Assembly (NCBI RefSeq): GCF_004345615.1
Contig: NZ_SLWK01000009.1
Location: forward strand, 116,666-180,665
DNA length: 64,000 bases
Source of the DNA: Natronoflexus pectinivorans
GTDB taxonomy: Bacteria > Bacteroidota > Bacteroidia > Bacteroidales > Marinilabiliaceae
Reading direction: 5' to 3'
A program made the position numbers and the translations under genes. Below are positions 57,181 through 64,000 of the stretch, in pieces. The notes beneath the pieces were generated by a model. The model searched no databases. It was not told where the DNA came from and saw only the letters and a program-made list of their open reading frames with translations. Positions within the stretch are counted from its first letter, which is position 1. The number at the start of each line of letters is the position of its first letter.

Positions 57181-58332
57181 ATGATCACAAATACATATAA
57201 ATTTTACGTACTAATCATGACATTTCTCTCCATTATGTCATGCAACAATAAAGCTATATTTATTGAGTCAAGTCAAAAACTATCAAAGCAGGACTCCCTT
57301 CTTTCAATTAAGATTCCTCCCAATTTCCACTCGCAAAGCAAATTCATTCAGGTTCTTGAAGAAGACAGTTCTAAAAACATACTTGCATATGGTAGTAATA
57401 ACCAAATACATTTTTTCTGTTTAGAAAGTTTGAGTTTGCAAAAATCAACTTACTATCAGCAGTATGGCCCCGAGGGAATTGCAACTTATACGGGCTTCCA
57501 TGTAATAAATATGGACTCTGTTGTCTTAACATCGCAAACTTCAGTTATATTGGCAGACACCTACGGTAAAATCCTCCAAAAATTGGATTTTATCGAATGG
57601 AACTCGCAACACACTAACCAACCATACCTCATTTTTGCCCCATCACGTGGGAGCAGGAATAGTGCGGTAAGAATTAATGATAATATATTTTTCTTGAGCT
57701 TTCAATTTGATCTTAAAAGTGATGATTTTAAAAACACGCCTATTGGCCTATATTACAACATCAAAGACAATAGTATGAATGAAGCGGAAATGAAATATCC
57801 TGAATTTCCTTCAAATTACACAAGCTTATCTCACAATCCTACGATGGCGATTAAAGATAATTGTTTAATATATTCATTTAGTGTTCTCGATGAAATCTAT
57901 CTTTTTGATAAAACTAAAGGGGTTACTAATAAACAGAATTTTAGCAGCTTTAACAGAGTTAGTGTTAACAATATTTCTGATAGGAATAGTTTATATCATC
58001 AGATTAAAAGACCTAGATACTTATCAATTAAATATGATCCTTGGAATGATGTTTTCTATCGAATATTCTACCCAGGGTTTGAGGTGTCAGCGAATAACGA
58101 TGATAGTTATTACTTTTCTTTGATTGCTACACCTCCTGTTTTTTCTGTAATAATAATAGATTCTGAATTTAACATCATTGGAGAAACAACCATGCCGTTT
58201 CAACATTATGATCCATATTCAAATTTCATAACAAAAGACGGGCTGTTTTTCGGTTTACACGAAAACCACCCAGAATTCGACCCGGATTATCTGAGGTTTG
58301 CAAGATTTACTGTTGAACTAATAAACCAATAG
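57181..58332 (+). CDS. DUF4221-like lipoprotein
   Basis: A lipobox ends at Cys21 (LSIMSC). The 383-residue mature part is beta-rich and reads like the DUF4221 family of Bacteroidota lipoproteins, propeller-like proteins with a YGPEGIATYTGFHVINMDSV segment (GPxG...GFxxxxxDS) and an NPxxxFxRxFYPG-like (DPWNDVFYRIFYPG) segment. It follows the peptide 1 gene by 121 bp in the same direction and ends cassette 1. Presumably surface- or periplasm-facing; partner and function unknown. Confidence 0.8.
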   Translation: MITNTYKFYVLIMTFLSIMSCNNKAIFIESSQKLSKQDSLLSIKIPPNFHSQSKFIQVLEEDSSKNILAYGSNNQIHFFCLESLSLQKSTYYQQYGPEGIATYTGFHVINMDSVVLTSQTSVILADTYGKILQKLDFIEWNSQHTNQPYLIFAPSRGSRNSAVRINDNIFFLSFQFDLKSDDFKNTPIGLYYNIKDNSMNEAEMKYPEFPSNYTSLSHNPTMAIKDNCLIYSFSVLDEIYLFDKTKGVTNKQNFSSFNRVSVNNISDRNSLYHQIKRPRYLSIKYDPWNDVFYRIFYPGFEVSANNDDSYYFSLIATPPVFSVIIIDSEFNIIGETTMPFQHYDPYSNFITKDGLFFGLHENHPEFDPDYLRFARFTVELINQ

Positions 58333-58653
58333 CATGAAGTTATCCGTATATAGCATATCGTTTATTTAATATTAGGCCTGTCCTGCGACTTTATTAGTCC
58401 TTAAACTTCTTATAGACCCACAAAACATCATCAACACAATACATCAATGAAAAAACTCAACTATAAACTATCAACATTAAACTTTGAACTTAAAACTTAT
58501 AACATTAAACCTCAAACTTAAAACCTCTATCGTTAACAAACATTAATAAACATTAACAAAGAACACCCCCCAAATTTGGATATTAATACATAATTTATCA
58601 TATTTGCATTAGTATTTCGTACTTTTAAATATTGAGAACAACCCTAATCCCAA
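58333..58653. other. Intergenic region upstream of cassette 2
   Basis: About 320 bases. At 58440-58530 lies the degenerate ACTATAAACTATCAAC/TTAAACCTCAAAC-type repeat also seen at 35085-35208. The last 80 bases repeat the promoter region of cassette 1. Confidence 0.55.
58575..58606 (+). promoter_or_regulatory. Promoter of cassette 2
   Basis: TTTG at 58575 and CATATTTG at 58599 repeat the elements and 24-base spacing found at 55352-55383. Both run into GAGAACAACCCTAATCCCAA before the start codon. Confidence 0.6.
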
Positions 58654-60882
58654 ATGAAAGAAGGTCTCAAACATACGCAAATTACGCTCCAGCTACTCCT
58701 GATCGCTGCCATGCTATCTACTTCATTTTTGGCAACTCAGGGTTTTTTCAATACGCTGATTATTTCCAAACAATACGGTCTCGAAGTTATATCTCTAATT
58801 GCAGGCGCTCTGTTTGTTGTTGCATTATTATCTCAGAAAGAGATAAAATTCACAAAAACAGATTTGCTGGTAGTGATTTTTGCAATATGGTATGTTATAA
58901 ATGAACTATACAACGTCAATACTTATGCTCCAATTGGCTTAATAATATTTAACCTTTTGTTATGGGGATTGGTTTACATGTTTGTCAGACAATCATCCGA
59001 AAATCCTCTGTTTGTATGGGGCGTAGTCGTGGTGTGGATGGTTGTTGTTTTGCTGCAATCCGGTTTAGGGCTGATGCAATTGTATGGTTTGGAGAGGTCG
59101 TATCATGGATTGTTTAGAATAACAGGAACTTTTCACAATCCCGGGCCGTTTTCAGGTTTTGTTGTTAGCGGATTGCCGTTGGCTTTGGGAGTTATTTGTT
59201 ACTTGGACAGTAACACTGAGAATCACGGATATAGCACGGAGGAACACAGAGGTATATATTTAAAGTGGTTCAATGTCACCATACCTTATAATACAATTGG
59301 CAAATATCTAATACTGGCATTGGCATGGATAACTCTGATTGCAATATTGCTGGTACTCCCTCCGGCACAGTCTCGGGCAGCATGGATCGCTGGTATTGCA
59401 GGCGGATTTTTTGTACTTACCGGACATCCCGCACTAATAGCTTTTAATGAGAATCTGAGAAACAGGTTTTTTTCATTAAGAAAACCCATACGCATTATGC
59501 TATTAACCGCCATTCTGCTACCCTTAGCCACAGTAGGTTTTGGCCTATATGCAATGAAAAAAGGCTCCGCCGACGGCCGTATGCTCATGTGGCAGGTTAC
59601 CATCCAACTAATAAAAGAAAACCCCTTAACAGGTCACGGCACTGGTGCTTTCAATGCCCTATACATGAACGAACAGGCCAACTGGTTCGCATCCGGCAAA
59701 GGCACCGAAGCCCAGGCCATGGTCGCCGGCTCCCCCGAAGCACCCTTTAACGAACCACTTAAACTCTGGCTCGAAAAAGGACTAATTGCAATGCTATTGG
59801 CCGGAGGAATTCTTTACTTCATATTTTTCAAAAACATAACCCCCAACCATAAACTATCAACCATAAACTCTGATCATAAAAGCTCAACCCATCCCTCACC
59901 CCCTCACCCCCTGAAGGGGGAACTGCAAGCCCACAATCTAACACATAGAACCATTTCATCCTCCGAAGCTTCAGCGAAGGATGGAAACCTTGAACATAAA
60001 ACCTCAAACTTTGAACTTCAAACCTCAAACTCTTCCCGATTCTCGGGACTACGCTTCGCTCCGAAACCATCAACTATAAACTATAAACCCCCAACTCACC
60101 CCCCCCAACCATCAAAAAACCATCAACTCAAAACCATCAACCCAAAACTCATAACCGGAATAAAAGGTGCGTTAATATCATTGCTAACCTTCAGCCTGTT
60201 CTCGTATCCATTCGACATCAGCACATTCATCCTGCAACTGGTTGTTCTTGTGGCGTTGTTGGCCGGAACAAATAGTCCTTTGTTTAAAATAACAGGCAAA
60301 AAAGTCATATTTCTGACCCTCCCCGTTACCGTAGTCTTAATAGCGGCCGCTATCCATTTCATACCACAACGACAAAATCATTACCAAGCCATGAAAACAT
60401 GGCACGAGGCCGACCGCTTTTATAGTATGAGAAGCTACAACATAGCAGCCGAAGCCTACGCAGAAGCTTTCCCTGTTTTAAAAACCAACGGCCTCTTCCT
60501 GCAAATGTACGGCAAAGCTCTCAGCATGAATGAACAGTACCAAAAAAGCAACGAAATACTGGCAATGGCCCAGCAACGTTTCAGCAGCCAAATCATCCAA
60601 AACACCCTTGGCGACAACCACAAAACCCTGGGCAATTACCCCGAAGCCGAAGCGGCATTCACCAAAAGCGCCAACATGATTCCGTCATTACTATTACCTA
60701 AATATTTACTGGCCAAACTCTATAACGATAGCGGCCAACACCATAAAGCACAACAAACCGCCGAAGAAATCCTCAACAGCCTGATTAAAGTTGAGTCCTC
60801 GGCGACGAGAGAGATTATGAATGAAATGAAGAATTTAGTTACACAGAGTGTCACGGAGAATGCACAGAGAAACACGGAGTAA
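58654..60882 (+). CDS. O-antigen-ligase (Wzy_C)-like membrane protein with C-terminal TPR
   Basis: The 742-residue protein has ten or so membrane helices. The ligase-family region lies at about 290-380: GRMLMWQVTIQLIKENPLTGHG and the periplasmic segment with EAPFNEPLKLWLEKGL. The C-terminal 575-715 is TPR-like. Such enzymes transfer lipid-linked glycans to lipid A, sugars or proteins (PglL type). Two stretches look like intergenic repeat sequence read in frame: residues 186-200 and about 394-500 (low-complexity Ser/Pro/His/Asn). The final SVTENAQRNTE and stop are also repeat-derived. An internally deleted paralogue lies 3.2 kb upstream. Confidence 0.9.
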   Translation: MKEGLKHTQITLQLLLIAAMLSTSFLATQGFFNTLIISKQYGLEVISLIAGALFVVALLSQKEIKFTKTDLLVVIFAIWYVINELYNVNTYAPIGLIIFNLLLWGLVYMFVRQSSENPLFVWGVVVVWMVVVLLQSGLGLMQLYGLERSYHGLFRITGTFHNPGPFSGFVVSGLPLALGVICYLDSNTENHGYSTEEHRGIYLKWFNVTIPYNTIGKYLILALAWITLIAILLVLPPAQSRAAWIAGIAGGFFVLTGHPALIAFNENLRNRFFSLRKPIRIMLLTAILLPLATVGFGLYAMKKGSADGRMLMWQVTIQLIKENPLTGHGTGAFNALYMNEQANWFASGKGTEAQAMVAGSPEAPFNEPLKLWLEKGLIAMLLAGGILYFIFFKNITPNHKLSTINSDHKSSTHPSPPHPLKGELQAHNLTHRTISSSEASAKDGNLEHKTSNFELQTSNSSRFSGLRFAPKPSTINYKPPTHPPQPSKNHQLKTINPKLITGIKGALISLLTFSLFSYPFDISTFILQLVVLVALLAGTNSPLFKITGKKVIFLTLPVTVVLIAAAIHFIPQRQNHYQAMKTWHEADRFYSMRSYNIAAEAYAEAFPVLKTNGLFLQMYGKALSMNEQYQKSNEILAMAQQRFSSQIIQNTLGDNHKTLGNYPEAEAAFTKSANMIPSLLLPKYLLAKLYNDSGQHHKAQQTAEEILNSLIKVESSATREIMNEMKNLVTQSVTENAQRNTE
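59211..59252 (+). repeat. CACAGAG-type repeat fragment inside the ligase gene
   Basis: TAACACTGAGAATCACGG and GGAACACAGAGG match the wording of the 143-bp units at 56201 and 60948. Read in frame it encodes SNTENHGYSTEEHRG between two membrane segments. Confidence 0.65.
59836..60150 (+). repeat. Degenerate repeat insertion inside the ligase gene
   Basis: This 315-base interval contains AACCATAAACTATCAACC-type words, a CACCCCCTGAAGGGG hairpin, and TCTCGGGACTACGCTTCGCTC. All of these are typical of the spacers at 35085, 58440 and 27133. It remains open and in frame, extending the protein with about 105 low-complexity residues. Confidence 0.7.
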
Positions 60883-61195
60883 ATTATAAGATAAAACTCA
60901 GTGAAACTCCCTGTCTCCACTGTGATCTCCGTGTAACCAAAAAAGGATAACACAGAGATACACTGAGAATGCACAGAGCAACACAGAGAAAATTATAAAT
61001 CTCCGTGAAACTCCGTGCCTCCACCATGTTCTCCGTGTAACAAAAACGGTAATACAGAGATAATTTAAAACTCCATGTAACCAAAAAGGATAACACAGAG
61101 ATACACTGAGAATGCACAGAGCAACACAGAGAAAATTATAAATCTCCGTGAAACTCCGTGCCTCCACCGTGTTCTCCGTGTACCCAACTGGGAAA
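60841..61195. repeat. 143-bp direct repeats (two units), cassette 2
   Basis: Units start at 60948 and 61091, again 143 bases apart; the second is cut short at the same place as the last unit of cassette 1. One fewer unit than after the first paralogue. Confidence 0.9.
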
Positions 61196-61197
61196 AA

Positions 61198-61240
61198 GAA
61201 GAGGAAGCCCTCAGTGCTACCCCGCACCCGCTTCCTCTTC
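61198..61240 (+). terminator. Long hairpin after repeat block, cassette 2
   Basis: GAAGAGGAAGC (61198-61208) pairs with GCTTCCTCTTC (61230-61240), with a 21-base loop that differs from the loop in cassette 1 while the stem is unchanged. Confidence 0.55.
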
Positions 61241-61337
61241 CGACTCCCTCCAAACTTAAAAGAAAGGAGGATTGAATGATGACGTAAAGATAATGGATTT
61301 AGAACACACAGTATTTTTTTACATGTGGTTTCGAAAA

Positions 61338-61434
61338 TTGTACCTGCAAGGCAGTGATGCATTTCTATTAAAAGTTTTAATTCAGAAAGCTGTTTGAAAA
61401 GCAGCTAATCTTTAAACAATTTATTTTTATAATC
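61338..61434 (+). promoter_or_regulatory. Conserved leader of NVEALA-like gene 2
   Basis: Near-identical to 56719-56813. The hairpin AGCTG..CAGCT (61388-61406) keeps its stem while loop bases differ (TTTGAAAAG against TTTTAAAG), suggesting selection for pairing. Confidence 0.65.
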
Positions 61435-61674
61435 ATGAAAAAGAAAATAATTTTCGCAATAGCAACAGTTTTTTTCGCAGTGGCGACTGTGTTTAATATG
61501 AATGTTTTACAGGGTAATAGTGCCGGGGATGTGTCGTTGGATGCAATTGCGGTGATGGCACAGGCTTGGGGTGAAATTAATCCTGAGTGTCCAAATGGAT
61601 GCTTCATTACTCCAGGATGGTGCTATTGTTATGGATTAAGAAATAATGAAGAAGCATATAGCTATTGGAATTAG
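61435..61674 (+). CDS. NVEALA-like exported peptide 2
   Basis: The 79-residue product has the same signal-like and GDVSLDAIAVMAQA leader as peptide 1 (37 of 44 residues identical). Its C-terminal part (45-79) is different: NPECPNGCF, then GWCYCYG and an aromatic NNEEAYSYWN tail, with four cysteines spaced unlike those of peptide 1. Ribosome binding context and untranslated leader match peptide 1. Likely exported and disulfide-bonded (inference). The family's role is not established. Confidence 0.85.
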   Translation: MKKKIIFAIATVFFAVATVFNMNVLQGNSAGDVSLDAIAVMAQAWGEINPECPNGCFITPGWCYCYGLRNNEEAYSYWN

Positions 61675-61742
61675 GAATACATAGAGAAGGCTTTTTTAAG
61701 TCTTCTCTATGCAATATTATTAATCATTTAACTAAATAAACT

Positions 61743-62777
61743 ATGCGACTTCATAAACATCAAATTATTATAGGATTATGCGCTATCTTTTTTTTCAGTT
61801 GTAACATCAAATCCCCAACATTCCAAGAGAAAGCTGAAACAGTTGTTTATGTTGGAGATAAAATTATTGATATAAAATCTAATTTGTTTTTTTCATTCGG
61901 TCATTTCTATATAATAGACAGCTTTTTAGTTATAAATGAAGCAGCTCCAAAGAATCCTGAAGCAATTCATTTTTTAGATATAAACAATTTTAAGCACATA
62001 TTGAGTACCGGTACTATAGGGAGAGGCCCAGGTGAAATAACACGTATTGGAACTAATATCATAGACCACATGAACTCAACTATCTGGGTTAATGATTATG
62101 CAAATCATGTACGATGGAAGTTCCCTTTAGATAGCATTCTAAACAACAAAAACTTTCGACCTTCGAAAACAATTGAACTTAACCCTGATTTCTTTTTAAA
62201 CGAAGGAGCCTTCATTGATGATAGTACGATAATTGGGAATGCCGTTATTCCTTTAAGTCCCAGCGAGGCTGAAATGCGTACTGCAATTCTTGATTTTAAT
62301 AACAATAATATTACCAAATATGGCTATGAAAATTTAAATTTAACTGGCAGAAATACCTATGGATATTTTGCTCTTTCATTAAATGAGGGAGTCTATGTTA
62401 CATGCTATATAAATGAAGATCTTATGATTTTATGTGACTTAAATGGAAAACTCATTTCACAAATCAAGGGGAGTGATATTAATAAGTCGAATTCAAGAAA
62501 GAACTACTTCATGGGTGTTGATTTTTACAAGAAATACATCATTGCTTCATATTTGGGGGCTGAAAGATTTGTTCAAAATAGTAATAAAGCAAAAAACTAC
62601 ATGGCTCCTTCCCGTTTTCTCATTTTTAATACAGAGGGAGAATATCTTAAAACCTTAGAAACAGCAAATGAGTTCTCAAATTTTATTATTGATGAACAAA
62701 ATCAACGGATTATTATCTATTTTGATGACAGGGAGCATTTATTGGGATACATTGATTTGTCAGAGATTTTATCTTGA
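61743..62777 (+). CDS. BF3164-like six-bladed beta-propeller lipoprotein
   Basis: A lipobox ends at Cys20 (IFFFSC). The 344-residue protein is a beta-propeller of the TolB-like/BF3164 class, identified by HILSTGTIGRGPGEI near residue 95 (GRGPGE being the signature) and repeated LDIN/LDFN/IFNTEGEYLKTL blade strands. It starts 69 bp after peptide 2 and closes cassette 2, in the slot taken by the DUF4221-like protein in cassette 1. NVEALA genes and such propellers commonly adjoin in Bacteroidota; the interaction is unproven. Confidence 0.86.
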   Translation: MRLHKHQIIIGLCAIFFFSCNIKSPTFQEKAETVVYVGDKIIDIKSNLFFSFGHFYIIDSFLVINEAAPKNPEAIHFLDINNFKHILSTGTIGRGPGEITRIGTNIIDHMNSTIWVNDYANHVRWKFPLDSILNNKNFRPSKTIELNPDFFLNEGAFIDDSTIIGNAVIPLSPSEAEMRTAILDFNNNNITKYGYENLNLTGRNTYGYFALSLNEGVYVTCYINEDLMILCDLNGKLISQIKGSDINKSNSRKNYFMGVDFYKKYIIASYLGAERFVQNSNKAKNYMAPSRFLIFNTEGEYLKTLETANEFSNFIIDEQNQRIIIYFDDREHLLGYIDLSEILS

Positions 62778-63215
62778 ACGACATCCAAAGGTCTTGATTT
62801 TAACTCGGTGAACTTGATATCTTGCAAAAGTTTAGCATTACATTAATTAAGTTAGTTTATACAACCACAATAGTTCGTTAAATTATGACATAAAACATTG
62901 ATATTCAGCAAAATAAATAGTTAAAGCAATTGGTTATGATCCTGATAATCTGCAACTTAATAGATTCTCCAATCTATAAAAAAGTTATGACTATCAGGGA
63001 TCAGAAAATCTTACAAAGAACTAATAAACAGCATGTTAGAAAAGCTACCTAATATCAATCAATGGAGGAAAGTGCTTGTTGTTGAAACACTTATCCTATT
63101 TATGTCCAATCGAGGGCGGATTAACTTTCCCCGTTAGCGCGAGTTTGCAACTCGTGCACTCATTAGTCCATAAATATTTTACTTTTTAAAAATCATCAAA
63201 CAACCCAAAATATCA
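62778..63215. other. Spacer between propeller and thioredoxin-like genes
   Basis: About 438 bases, AT-rich, with a REP-like hairpin at 63137-63157. No coding frame is convincing. The length suggests that the thioredoxin-like gene has its own promoter. Confidence 0.45.
63137..63157. repeat. REP-like hairpin
   Basis: GCGCGAGTT-TGC-AACTCGTGC makes a 9-bp stem (one G-T pair) with a three-base loop. GC-rich compared with its surroundings. It resembles REP-type palindromes; no transposase of that class is nearby. Confidence 0.5.
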
Positions 63216-63785
63216 ATGAAACAGCACCTATTCCCATATATACTAATAATCTTGCTAACCTCCTGCTCCCAACCTTCCCAAACCGAGCAGGAGCTAAGAG
63301 AAGCACTAAACACAACCCTCAAAATTGATATGTTCGAAACCATACAACACCACGATTCGCTCATCACAATGCAACAGTTGCGTGAGAAATACAGTCATCT
63401 GTCGGTGGTGTATATGCAGGATGGTTGCAACCCCTGCTACCCCAAATTTGTGGAGTGGCATCAAAAAATGGAGGAGATGGATGAAGTTCCCGGGCATACG
63501 GTTCTCTTTGTTATTCAAACAGAAGAGTATAATAGCTTTCTGCGTAAAGTCAGGTCATTGGGAGAGACCATCAATGAAAGGTATTACATCATCATCGACC
63601 CCGATCATCAGTTTTTTATCAACAATAGCCTCCCAAACTGGATTATGAACAGTTCCCTTTTAATAAATAAAGAGAACAAAATAAAAATGGTGGGGGCACC
63701 GTGGATAAATGAAGATATGAAACGAGTCCCGAGGCTTCGGGACGAGTTCCATGTGGCCATTAAAAAACAAATTATATACACATAA
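63216..63785 (+). CDS. Thioredoxin-like CxxC lipoprotein
   Basis: A lipobox ends at Cys17 (ILLTSC). The 189-residue protein shows a thioredoxin-like active site DGCNPCYPKF (CNPC near residue 71-74) after a beta strand SVVYMQ, then TVLFVIQTEE and a PNWIMNSSLLINKENKIKMVG strand-loop, though the cis-Pro region is atypical. It probably manages disulfides at the cell surface or periplasm. A 24-base hairpin repeat (63726-63749) sits in its 3' end and encodes part of RVPRLRDEF. It lies downstream of cassette 2 in the same direction. Confidence 0.82.
   Translation: MKQHLFPYILIILLTSCSQPSQTEQELREALNTTLKIDMFETIQHHDSLITMQQLREKYSHLSVVYMQDGCNPCYPKFVEWHQKMEEMDEVPGHTVLFVIQTEEYNSFLRKVRSLGETINERYYIIIDPDHQFFINNSLPNWIMNSSLLINKENKIKMVGAPWINEDMKRVPRLRDEFHVAIKKQIIYT
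63726..63749 (-). repeat. Hairpin repeat GAACTCGTCCCGAAGC, copy 2 (inside CDS)
   Basis: On the minus strand these 24 bases equal 45222-45245. Here they are translated as the C-terminal region of the thioredoxin-like lipoprotein. The adjoining minus-strand CACATGGAACTCG also matches the start of the 81-bp repeats. Confidence 0.8.
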
Positions 63786-63831
63786 AAGAGCTATTTTATA
63801 AAACGGTTGCCAGTGAGCAGTGAGACGGAGA

Positions 63832-63923
63832 TGAAGCGTAGCGGAATTCCGCACAGCGGAACCGGTAATCGGAGACCGAAGACCGGAATTGAAGCGTAGC
63901 GGAATTCCGCACAGCGGAACCGG
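63832..63923 (+). repeat. Two 34-bp repeats of the GAAGCGTAGCGGAA family
   Basis: TGAAGCGTAGCGGAATTCCG followed by CACAGCGGAACCGG occurs perfectly at 63832-63865 and again at 63890-63923 (58 bases apart). GCGGAATTCCGC is itself a palindrome. Related copies lie at 27133-27201 and 60034-60064. The sequence after it (to 64000) is a GGTAACAGGGTAACAGGGT and GGAAACCGGAAACCGG simple repeat running to the window edge. Confidence 0.8.
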
Positions 63924-64000
63924 AAAGGGGAAGGGTGGCATGGTGACATGGTAACAGGGTAACAGGGTGGAAAATCGGAAACCGGAAACCGGACAGCACC

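Noticed and set aside
55431-63785. Genomic island bounded by integrase or transposase
   Set aside because: No recombinase, attachment duplication or tRNA junction is visible in the window; the region is accessory only by content.

Overview
The window comes from a Bacteroidota chromosome, most likely an anaerobic, gliding-lineage member of the Bacteroidales/Marinilabiliales (order-level placement is inference). The signs are the gldF/gldG gliding-motility pair, a sigma/FecR/TonB-receptor trio of the Bacteroides expansion type, TAnnTTTG-like promoter elements, BF3164-like and DUF4221-like lipoproteins, NVEALA-type small exported peptides, [FeFe]-hydrogenase maturases and a ferredoxin-linked 2-oxoacid oxidoreductase. 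No transposase, integrase, rRNA or CRISPR array is visible. One tRNA, tRNA-Pro(GGG), is present.

Layout. 0-6.2 kb: outer-membrane barrel, OmpA lipoprotein, a kinase-less CheB-CheR-PAS protein with a PAS partner, and an AraC regulator with a CxxC metal-binding-like N-terminus. 7-13.5 kb: a polytopic transporter with PepD, a small protein with a strong terminator, a patatin-like phospholipase, an ATP-grasp-like protein and an esterase. 13.7-16.6 kb: an FGE-like protein, a TlpA-type lipoprotein, a gene-poor stretch and tRNA-Pro. 16.9-22.6 kb: ECF sigma, FecR and TonB receptor, then an MBL-fold hydrolase. 22.7-31.2 kb: a minus-strand module of aminotransferase, four-subunit 2-oxoacid:ferredoxin oxidoreductase, phenylacetate-CoA ligase family protein, ACT protein and ADP-forming acyl-CoA synthetase. 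Together these could turn amino acids into acyl-CoA and acids with reduced ferredoxin and ATP. 31.5-36.6 kb: hydE, zwf, pgl, hydG. 36.8-42.4 kb: hybrid sensor kinase, sixA, ppk1, phosphoesterase. 42.4-55 kb: housekeeping genes (mnmA, dnaN, gldFG, lpxB, surE, pheT) with a membrane-bound AraC regulator.

55.4-63.8 kb is the accessory region and the most interesting part. A cassette occurs twice: promoter, O-antigen-ligase/TPR membrane protein, 143-bp direct repeats, long hairpin, conserved untranslated region, NVEALA-like peptide gene, and a lipoprotein gene. The two peptides share 37 of their first 44 residues, then differ completely, and each variable part carries four cysteines. In cassette 1 the ligase has lost its catalytic middle in frame; in cassette 2 it is full length but contains repeat-derived in-frame insertions. 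Cassette 1 ends with a DUF4221-like lipoprotein, cassette 2 with a BF3164-like propeller lipoprotein; a thioredoxin-like CxxC lipoprotein follows. The leader/cargo layout suggests an exported, perhaps surface-modified, disulfide-bearing peptide system.

Several dispersed repeat families occur in intergenic regions and, unusually, inside reading frames near the right end of the window.
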